Shown: positions 34,094 through 40,250 of the stretch, in pieces
Layout: each line of letters starts with the position of its first letter
Numbering within the stretch: position 1 is the stretch's first letter
NCBI RefSeq assembly: GCF_023822065.1
Contig: NZ_CP084931.1
Location: 1 to 64,000, forward strand
Reading direction: 5' to 3'
DNA: 64,000 nucleotides
Source of the DNA: Sphingomonas morindae
GTDB lineage: Bacteria; Pseudomonadota; Alphaproteobacteria; Sphingomonadales; Sphingomonadaceae
Position numbers and translations under genes: made by a program
Notes under the pieces: model-generated
The model's database searches: none
The model's input: only the letters and a program-made list of their open reading frames with translations
What the model was told of the DNA's origin: nothing

Positions 34094-34149
34094 TGACACT
34101 TTACCCGCGCCAGTTCTGACACTTTATCCGCGCCGAAGGTAAAGTGTCA
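34094..34149 (+). repeat. Three copies of TGACACTTTAyC (two direct, one inverted)
   Basis: TGACACTTTACCCGCGCC at 34094-34111 is repeated as TGACACTTTATCCGCGCC at 34117-34134 (23-base period). An inverted TGACACTTTACC lies at 34138-34149. The array sits about 70 bases upstream of the winged-helix protein gene. It looks like an operator or a secondary replication/partition site. Confidence 0.7.
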
Positions 34150-34220
34150 CGACTGGCAGAAGTGCCCGACGCCCAATTAGGGGATTCACAGCGACTCGGG
34201 CTTGTGCTTGGTATGTTCGC

Positions 34221-34823
34221 ATGTCGCCGCTTGGATTTGCCCCCTCGGCTTCGGCCGACGCGCCGCTCCTTCCCGGGCTCGACGAGCCCCCTGCCCCGCC
34301 CGAGCGCCCGCTGGACGTGCCGGCCCTGTTGGAGCGGCTCCAGGCCGCCTCGAGCCGCCCGCGCTACGCCTTCATGGTGCTGAGCCTGATCGCCCAGGCG
34401 GCCGACGCCGCGGGCCAGGCCGGCCCCTATGTGCGCGAGGCGAACAGCCTCACCCCGCTGCGCGACTGGCTGTGCGACGCGCTCGCGCCCATGGCGGAGC
34501 GCGATCATCGCCGCATCGCGCTGCGCGCCGCCGTTCGCCGCGACCTGGAGCGCGACGGCCGCCTCGGCGATCTGGACGCCGATGTGGCGAGCCGCCGGAT
34601 CGACGCCGAAGTGCGCGAGCGCGTGCGCGCGTCCGGCAAAACCAATGTCAGCCGCGCCGTGTCCGATCTCGTGCGCGCCGGGCTGATGCGCCGCCATTAT
34701 CAGGGCTATCGCGTCGACCACGTCAATCGCGGCGCCCAGCGGCAGGCGGTCTATACCATTCCGGCGCCCGTGCGCCGTGCGCTGGGCGCCGTTCCTGGGC
34801 GGGGCAATCTCGCAACCCGATGA
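34221..34823 (+). CDS. Hypothetical protein with C-terminal winged-helix-like region
   Basis: A 200-residue protein, MSPLGFAPSASADAP onward. The N-terminus is Pro-rich, the middle is helical (ALLERLQAASSRPRYAFMVL). The C-terminal third (KTNVSRAVSDLVRAGLMRRHYQGYR, then RQAVYTIP) reads like a winged helix with recognition helix and wing. It lies just after a three-copy repeat and before MucR, HU and the replication genes, so a role in replicon control is plausible. No named family is recognised. Confidence 0.7.
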   Translation: MSPLGFAPSASADAPLLPGLDEPPAPPERPLDVPALLERLQAASSRPRYAFMVLSLIAQAADAAGQAGPYVREANSLTPLRDWLCDALAPMAERDHRRIALRAAVRRDLERDGRLGDLDADVASRRIDAEVRERVRASGKTNVSRAVSDLVRAGLMRRHYQGYRVDHVNRGAQRQAVYTIPAPVRRALGAVPGRGNLATR

Positions 34824-35114
34824 GATAATCAGAAAGATTGATCCAGATTATAGTTTATGTTTTTCACCAGCTTAGTGCGAGCAAGCCGCTTCAGGCGACA
34901 AAGAAAGTCACAATGCCCGCCATTGATGATCGCGCCCGCCGCCTCATATTGACATAGGTGAGCAATCTTATCGGCCGAAAAGCGGCTTAGCCGAATTTCC
35001 ATCTACTCATCTCGGTAGAATTGGATACGATCTTCATCACCGGTTAACCTGCGGCATGAGCAAAGGCTATCAGACCCGCGGGGCGCCGCACGATGGTGAT
35101 GGAGTAGAGGCGAG
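34824..35114. other. AT-rich intergenic region before the MucR gene
   Basis: About 290 bases with visibly lower GC than the rest of the window, including TTATAGTTTATGTTTTTC near 34850 and CATATTGACATAGG near 34950. No reading frame or RNA gene was recognised. It may hold the MucR promoter and autoregulatory sites, since MucR proteins bind AT-rich DNA. Confidence 0.55.
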
Positions 35115-35567
35115 ATGGAAGAGGCCAATCTGATTGAACTGACGGCCGAGATCGTCAGCGCGCATGTTTCGAACAACCAGATCGATACCGCCGAGGTGCC
35201 GGCCCTGATCGCGAATGTTCATCGGGCTCTCGCCGCCGCCACCGCGCCGCAGGCCGTCGAGGCGGAGCGCCCCGAGCCCGCCGTATCGATCAAGGCGAGC
35301 ATCCGGCCCGATTATCTGGTCTGTCTTGAGGATGGCGCCAAGGTGAAGATGCTGAAGCGCTATCTGAGCGCGCGCTTCGGGCTGACACCGGACGAGTATC
35401 GTCGCAAATGGGGCCTGCCGCGCGACTATCCCATGGTCGCGCCCAACTATGCCGAAAAGCGCAAGCAGCTCGCGCTGGCGATCGGCCTTGGCCGCAAAAA
35501 GCCGGCCGAGCCCGTGGCGAAGACGCGCAAACCCCGCGCTCGCAAGGCCGAAACCGCCGAAGCGTGA
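35115..35567 (+). CDS. mucR: MucR/Ros-family transcriptional regulator
   Basis: A 150-residue MucR-type DNA-binding protein. The family core is clear: IRPDYLVCLEDGAKVKMLKR, then LTPDEYRRKWGLPRDYPMVA and YAEKRKQLALAIGLGR, followed by a basic tail (RKPRARKAE). The zinc-finger region has one visible Cys instead of the Cys-Cys pair of Ros, as in many MucR2-like members. MucR proteins act as global, H-NS-like silencers binding AT-rich DNA. It sits with HU next to the replication origin. Confidence 0.93.
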   Translation: MEEANLIELTAEIVSAHVSNNQIDTAEVPALIANVHRALAAATAPQAVEAERPEPAVSIKASIRPDYLVCLEDGAKVKMLKRYLSARFGLTPDEYRRKWGLPRDYPMVAPNYAEKRKQLALAIGLGRKKPAEPVAKTRKPRARKAETAEA

Positions 35568-35643
35568 GCGGTTTCGCATTGGACCGGTGGACGCATGGCC
35601 CTGGCTCGGCTAGCCGACATACGTCAATTCAGGAGGATAGACG

Positions 35644-35919
35644 ATGAACAGTGCCGATCTCGCCCAGCACATCGCCGAAGGTCATTCGCTCAGCAAGGCG
35701 GATGCCAAGACCCTGGTGGACGCGGTGTTCACCGCCGTCGCCGAAGCGGCCGCGAAGGGCGAGGAAGTGTCGATCTCGGGCTTTGGCAAGTTCAAGGTCA
35801 AGGAGAGCGCCGCGCGCGAGGGCCGCAATCCGTCCACCGGCGCGACCATCCAGATCGCCGCGTCGCGCAAGCTCGGCTTCACCCCCGCCAAGGCGGTGAA
35901 GGACAAGCTGAACGGCTGA
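35644..35919 (+). CDS. HU-family nucleoid DNA-binding protein
   Basis: A 91-residue HU/IHF-type protein with a strong AGGAGG SD 7 bases before the ATG. The conserved beta-arm region reads GFGKFKVKESAAREGRNPSTG, shortened here to the core GRNPSTGATIQIAASRKLGF. It would bend and compact DNA as a dimer and could assist origin opening at the adjacent iteron array. A clear hairpin follows the gene. Confidence 0.96.
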   Translation: MNSADLAQHIAEGHSLSKADAKTLVDAVFTAVAEAAAKGEEVSISGFGKFKVKESAAREGRNPSTGATIQIAASRKLGFTPAKAVKDKLNG

Positions 35920-35929
35920 TCCCCCTGTT

Positions 35930-35962
35930 CCGCACCCGCCGCCGCGAGGCAGGCGGGTGCGG
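35930..35962 (+). terminator. Hairpin terminator after the HU gene
   Basis: CCGCACCCGCC and GGCGGGTGCGG form a perfect 11-bp stem with an 11-base loop, starting 11 bases after the HU stop. No T-run is present, as is common in very GC-rich genomes. Confidence 0.75.
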
Positions 35963-36064
35963 GCACGGCGCCTACCCCCCTCCCCGCCCGCATCTCGGGC
36001 GACCAGGCTGAAGGCCTGCGCGGCGGCCCCGACAGGGCGCCCCCTTCTCTCTCCCCCCATCCAT

Positions 36065-36115
36065 TCCTATCTCTGCTCCGTTAAGCGGTTAAGCCCAAGG
36101 TTAGAGGGTTAGCCG
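36065..36115. other. Short GTTA-repeat segment beside the iterons
   Basis: The stretch contains GTTAAGCGGTTAAGC followed by GGTTAGAGGGTTAGCC, four near-repeats of GTTAR in a locally AT-richer patch. It lies 55 bases from the iteron array and could be the DNA-unwinding part of the origin. No exact DnaA box was found. Confidence 0.35.
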
Positions 36116-36168
36116 GCGCCCTCGAACGCGCGACTCACGGCGATGCGCCGAGTCGGCGGCACAGCTGC

Positions 36169-36278
36169 GTTCCCGAAGGATCGACGATCCGTTCCCGGAG
36201 GATCGACGCGCCTGTTCCCGAAGGATCGACGATCCGTTCCCGAAGGCCCGAAAGCCGTTCCCGGAGTGTCGACATCCG
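36169..36278 (+). repeat. Iteron array, candidate replication origin
   Basis: Five direct copies of a 21-23-base unit with core GTTCCCGRAGGATCGAC begin at 36169, 36191, 36214, 36236 and 36257. Copies 1 and 3 are identical (GTTCCCGAAGGATCGACGAT...); copies 4 and 5 are diverged. A sixth copy in inverted orientation (core GTTCCCGAAGTGTCG on the minus strand) lies at 36404-36418. The period of about two helical turns is typical of iterons bound by a replication initiator. The array is just downstream of the rep gene. Confidence 0.85.
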
Positions 36279-36449
36279 GTGCGCCACGGCGGCGCGCGCC
36301 TCGACATTGAATCAAATCCGCGAGCGGGCGGCCGATCTACGTTCAATGCGAAGAGGAGCGCGCGCGCGCGGCGCGGTCTGGCGTGGCCGGCGACGCTGGA
36401 AGCCGACACTTCGGGAACGCTCGCGGGCCGCGCCCCGGCCGCGGCCGGC

Positions 36450-37664
36450 TCAGCGTCCGAGCTGATGCTTGTTGCGCGCGTGATAGCCGCGCACGAAGCC
36501 GATAAAGGCGTTCTGGTAATTGGCCGGCGTGCGGGCGGGATCGCCCTCCACCCATTCGCGGAACTGCTGGTGGAGCGTCTGATAGTCCCAGCCGGGGCAT
36601 TCGGCGCGAAGCGTGGCGAGGGTATCGTCCGTCACCCAGCCCTGGGTGGCGCGCGTCGAGAGGCTCGTGACGGTGCGGCGGATCGTCGCCATCGCGTCGA
36701 TCAAGGGCGCGGGCTCGGCGCCCTCCCCGCCCGGCGCCATCGCCGCCGCATCGCCGTTGGTCGCGAGGGACGCTGCACGCTTGGCCCCCACGCGCGCGGC
36801 GCGCGGCGCAATGGCGGCGCCGGCGGCGGCAGGACGGCGGATCATGCGGAGCGCCGGCTCGCGCTTGCCGGCGGGCTGTTCCAGCCGCAGCGCATATCCG
36901 GGCAGCGCATCCTTTTCGGCGATCTTGGCGATCTCGAATTTGAAGCGGCGATATTGCCCCTCCGCGCCCGATTTCTCGAACAAAGTGGGCATGGTAATGG
37001 CGAAGCCGCCCTCCCCTGCGCCGCCGGCATGTTTGCGCGCCACCTTATAGAGCCAGCGCTCGCGGCCGCCCGAGATGTCGAAATAGGCGCGATCGATGGA
37101 GAGCACCCCGCCTTCCATCATCAGCCCTTCATAGAACCAGCCCGCCAGGCTCAACGACATGCCGCGCGAGCGCTCGGTCTTCTCGTCGACCAGCTGCGAC
37201 CAGCTGTCGAGCCAGGAGAAGGTCGCCTCGCGGCGATTGTCGGCGCGGATATTGGTCTTCACCGTGGTCGATTGCAGGCGATCGAGCGCCTGGCCGAGCA
37301 GCTCATAGGCGCGCCCGGTGGTGGGGCGGCCGATCGCGCGCAGCAGATCAAAGGGCATGATATGCAGCGTGCGCGGAATATCGTTGAGGCCGCGCCGCCG
37401 CATATCGGAGATCATGCTCGCGCAGTAGATCAGGATGTCGGCATCCCAGATCGTCGCCATGCCATAATCTGGATTGGCCGAGACATGCACCCACACCTTG
37501 CCGTCCGGCGATCGATAGTCGATCGCCTTCAGCCGCTTCGCCTTGGCGAGGCTGAAGAAGGGCCGCTCCATCATCTCGCGCTGATCGCGCATCGGCAGAT
37601 CGGAGAGATAGGGGAGGAAGAGATCGAACTGGGCGTCGATCGGGGTGCGGTTGGCGCGGGTCAT
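36450..37664 (-). CDS. repA: Replication initiator protein A (RPA/RepA-type plasmid replicase)
   Basis: A 404-residue initiator from the ATG at 37664 (MTRANRTPIDAQFDLFLPYL). The N-terminal two thirds match the RPA plasmid initiator family: RPFFSLAKAKRLKAIDYRS, DADILIYCASMISDMRRRG and GRPTTGRAYELLGQALDRL, followed by a winged-helix-like segment (RYRF-type, GQYRRFKFEIAKIAEKD). The C-terminal third is a linker and a helical domain (AECPGWDYQTLHQQFREWV). It would bind the adjacent iterons and start replication. It is last in the parA-parB-rep order, with a candidate parS between parB and rep. This marks the replicon as extrachromosomal. Confidence 0.92.
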   Translation of the reverse strand: MTRANRTPIDAQFDLFLPYLSDLPMRDQREMMERPFFSLAKAKRLKAIDYRSPDGKVWVHVSANPDYGMATIWDADILIYCASMISDMRRRGLNDIPRTLHIMPFDLLRAIGRPTTGRAYELLGQALDRLQSTTVKTNIRADNRREATFSWLDSWSQLVDEKTERSRGMSLSLAGWFYEGLMMEGGVLSIDRAYFDISGGRERWLYKVARKHAGGAGEGGFAITMPTLFEKSGAEGQYRRFKFEIAKIAEKDALPGYALRLEQPAGKREPALRMIRRPAAAGAAIAPRAARVGAKRAASLATNGDAAAMAPGGEGAEPAPLIDAMATIRRTVTSLSTRATQGWVTDDTLATLRAECPGWDYQTLHQQFREWVEGDPARTPANYQNAFIGFVRGYHARNKHQLGR

Positions 37665-37726
37665 GCCCGTGCCCGGGGCGCCGCATGCCCCCCGCCCCGC
37701 CCCGTCCGGGCCGCTGTCATCAAATG

Positions 37727-37742
37727 GTTTCCTGCAAGAAAC
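37727..37742. promoter_or_regulatory. Candidate parS site 1
   Basis: GTTTCCTGCAAGAAAC, an inverted repeat of GTTTC/GAAAC with six central bases, lies directly after the parB stop and upstream of rep. Two similar sites flank the other end of the par operon. Confidence 0.65.
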
Positions 37743-37743
37743 A

Positions 37744-38787
37744 TTAGCGCCGCAGGCCCCTTCCGTGGCGCTCCAGATCGCGCAGCGCCTCGCGCAGCGC
37801 GTCGGCGAGATCGGCGGGGGTAGCGCCCGATCCGGCATGGAGGCGCACGGTGACGCCCTGGCGGTTGGCGGAGAGCACGCTCAGCCCCGGGCGGCCGAGC
37901 CGCGAGGTCCAGCAGAAGAGCGCGGGCCGCTCCGCCTCTCCGGCGCGGGGCGCGGCCAGCAGGCGGCGCAGCACCTCGGCGGCGGGCACACCCCCCTCGC
38001 CCGCCGCCCGGCGCCGCGCCTGCTCGGCCGCAAGCCGCCCCGCCTCCGCCTCGATCAGCGCGGCGTCGCCGGGATCGGACAGGGCCTGGGCCAGGCCATA
38101 ACCGGGGTTGAGCTGGATCTCCGCCGGCGAGGCGAAGGCGGCGATAACCGCCTCGGGCAGCCCGGCGACGCGGATCATCTTGGACAGCCAGCCCTTGGAG
38201 AGCTTGAGCCGCTCCGCCATGCGGGTGAGATGCCCCTCATAATGGGCGGTGAGCGCGGTCGCGTAGTTGCGCGCGCGCTCGAGATCGGACACGTCGCTGC
38301 GGGCGCGGTTCTCGAGATCGGCGAGACGGAAGGCGGCCTCGTCGTCAAGCTGCGCCACCTGCGCGAGGAACATCATGTCCGGATAGCTGTGCGCGCGCAG
38401 CCAGGCGATCGCCCAGTGGCGGCGCGTGCCCGCGATCACCTCATAATCGTGCGCGGGATCGCCTTCGACCCGCCGCACCACGGCCGGCACCTTCTGTCCG
38501 CCCTCGGCGATGATCGAATCGATCAGTTCGCGACAGCCGGCCTCCGACAGATCGGCATAGATGCGGGCATTGCCCGGCCAGATCCGCACCCGCGCGGGAT
38601 CGAGCAGCAATTGGGTGACCTGCCGGACCTCGCCCGAGGCGACACGGGCGAGCGCGCTTTCGCGGCTGAGCAATGTGGCGGGCGCGAGCCGGGCGGCGCG
38701 CGGCGCCGTCTCCTCGGGGGGAGACCCCTCCCCCGTCTGATCCTCGCCCAGCAGGCCGGCCAAATATTCGGACTGTTTGCGCGCCAT
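37744..38787 (-). CDS. parB: Plasmid partition protein ParB
   Basis: A 347-residue centromere-binding protein. The N-terminal ParB/Srx nuclease-like domain (DYEVIAGTRRHWAIAWLRAH, the GxRR CTP-binding motif) is followed by the central helix-turn-helix (MAERLKLSKGWLSKMIRVAG). The C-terminal domain is suited to dimerisation. It lies 40 bases after parA on the same strand. It would load at the parS-like sites found on both sides of the operon. Confidence 0.95.
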   Translation of the reverse strand: MARKQSEYLAGLLGEDQTGEGSPPEETAPRAARLAPATLLSRESALARVASGEVRQVTQLLLDPARVRIWPGNARIYADLSEAGCRELIDSIIAEGGQKVPAVVRRVEGDPAHDYEVIAGTRRHWAIAWLRAHSYPDMMFLAQVAQLDDEAAFRLADLENRARSDVSDLERARNYATALTAHYEGHLTRMAERLKLSKGWLSKMIRVAGLPEAVIAAFASPAEIQLNPGYGLAQALSDPGDAALIEAEAGRLAAEQARRRAAGEGGVPAAEVLRRLLAAPRAGEAERPALFCWTSRLGRPGLSVLSANRQGVTVRLHAGSGATPADLADALREALRDLERHGRGLRR

Positions 38788-38827
38788 GGCTTACCTACTC
38801 AACGCGGGAGAAAGGGGGGAGCAAGGA

Positions 38828-40033
38828 TCAGGCGGCATGGACGATCGCCTCCTCGGGCAGCGGCTCCACCCGCCCCCAGCCGCGTCGCACGAGCTGCTCG
38901 ACCTGGGCGAGCGCCTCGTCGAGATTGGACCGGCAGCGCTTGTGCGTGCGGGCGGTGCCGATCGGCTTCTCCAGCTCGTAGATCGTCATCATCCGCAAGG
39001 CGGCATGGCTGATCTCGGCGGAATCGAGGATCGGTACGGGCAGCAGCGCCGGCCCGAACGTGCCCTCCATGATCTGCCGCACCATGGCGTGCGAGGGATC
39101 ATTGGCATCGAATTTGGAGCAGAGCAGGCGGACAAAGCCATAATCCACCTCGATCCCGGCCTGAGCGAGCTGGCCGAGCACCTGATCCATCATCGACAGG
39201 AACTGCACGGTGGAGCAGAAATCCGGCGTGGTCGCCGCCAGCGGCACCAGCAGCGCATTGGCCGCCTGCATCACCGCCAAGCTGATCGTGCCCAGCGCGG
39301 GCGGCGGATCGAGGATCACCACATCATAGTTGCGCGCCAGATCCGCCAGGCCCTTTTTGAGCTTGCGGAAGCGGGTGGCGAGGATCGATCCGCCATCCGC
39401 GCCGGCGGCGGCAAGCTCATATTCCACATCGAACAGTTCGAGGTTGGACGGGATGAGATCGACATTGGGCCAGGGCGTCTTCTGCACGGCGTAGAGGAGA
39501 TCGGCCTGGGTCGGGTCAATCGAGAGATAGGGATAGAGCGTCTGCTCGCGCGTGATGTTGAAATGCGGGTTGAAGCCGAAGAGCGTCGTGGTGGTCGCCT
39601 GGCTGTCGCAATCGACCACCAGCACGCGATAGCCCTGCACCGCGAAATAATGGGCGAGGTGGCAGGTGACGGTCGACTTGCCGACGCCGCCCTTGAAATT
39701 CTGCACCGCGATGATCGCGGGCTGATCCTGCTCCTGCCGCGCCGGCGAGGCATCCAGCACGGCGCGCATGTGCAGCAGCTCCTCCACCGTGTAGCCCAGC
39801 CTGCGGCCGCTATCGGACGCGGGCGGGGCGGGGAGGCGGCCATCCTCTTCCGCCATGCGGATGCGGTTGGTGGAGCAGCCGAGCAGCTGCGCGGCCTCGG
39901 CGATGCCGAAGCGGACATTCAGCCCCTTCCGGCTTTCGGGTAGAAAGGCTTTGCGGCGCAGGCGCTCGATCATGCGCTCGCCCGCCTCGGCCATATCCGA
40001 GATGCGGGCGACTTCTGAATGCTGTTCCACCAC
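38828..40033 (-). CDS. parA: Plasmid partition ATPase ParA
   Basis: A 401-residue ParA with an N-terminal MerR-like helix-turn-helix extension (FGIAEAAQLLGCSTNRIRMA), as in type Ia plasmid partition ATPases that repress their own operon. The Walker motifs are FKGGVGKSTVTCHLAHYF, VLVVDCDSQATTT and VVILDPPPALG. The GTG at 40033 has AGGGG at SD distance. A 14-bp inverted repeat just upstream is a likely autoregulatory operator. Confidence 0.96.
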   Translation of the reverse strand: MVEQHSEVARISDMAEAGERMIERLRRKAFLPESRKGLNVRFGIAEAAQLLGCSTNRIRMAEEDGRLPAPPASDSGRRLGYTVEELLHMRAVLDASPARQEQDQPAIIAVQNFKGGVGKSTVTCHLAHYFAVQGYRVLVVDCDSQATTTTLFGFNPHFNITREQTLYPYLSIDPTQADLLYAVQKTPWPNVDLIPSNLELFDVEYELAAAGADGGSILATRFRKLKKGLADLARNYDVVILDPPPALGTISLAVMQAANALLVPLAATTPDFCSTVQFLSMMDQVLGQLAQAGIEVDYGFVRLLCSKFDANDPSHAMVRQIMEGTFGPALLPVPILDSAEISHAALRMMTIYELEKPIGTARTHKRCRSNLDEALAQVEQLVRRGWGRVEPLPEEAIVHAA

Positions 40034-40043
40034 GTCTGGTGCC

Positions 40044-40085
40044 CCTGAAGCTTTATGAGTGCATAATGCTCCATAAAGCTTCAGG
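40044..40085 (-). promoter_or_regulatory. parA operator: perfect 14-bp inverted repeat
   Basis: CCTGAAGCTTTATG (40044-40057) and CATAAAGCTTCAGG (40072-40085) are perfect inverted arms around a 14-base AT-richer spacer that contains CATAAT. It begins 10 bases upstream of the parA GTG. The position and symmetry fit autorepression by ParA. Confidence 0.8.
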
Positions 40086-40156
40086 CAACCGGCTTATGGC
40101 CGGGCGGGATGCAGGCCGTGCCTTTCGTTGTCGATTGAATACCAGGCAGGGAGGCT

Positions 40157-40172
40157 GTTTCCTTTAGGAAAC
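40157..40172. promoter_or_regulatory. Candidate parS site 2
   Basis: GTTTCCTTTAGGAAAC is an almost complete palindrome of the GTTTC-N6-GAAAC class, upstream of the par operon. Confidence 0.65.
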
Positions 40173-40232
40173 GGCCGAACGCGAATGCGGCGCCACTACG
40201 GAATATGGCGCAGAATCAACGGCATAGCCCAT

Positions 40233-40248
40233 GTTTCCCGGAAGAAAC
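40233..40248. promoter_or_regulatory. Candidate parS site 3
   Basis: GTTTCCCGGAAGAAAC, the third GTTTC-N6-GAAAC site, lies 60 bases from site 2 and two bases beyond the stop of the 801-residue protein gene. Confidence 0.65.
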
Positions 40249-40250
40249 GG

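Noticed and set aside
36169-36278. Possible CRISPR array
   Set aside because: Units follow one another without 30-base unique spacers and no cas gene is present; iterons next to rep explain them better.
36101-36409. Minus-strand ORFs across the iteron region
   Set aside because: The repeated peptide units are translations of the DNA repeats, with no SD and no family match.
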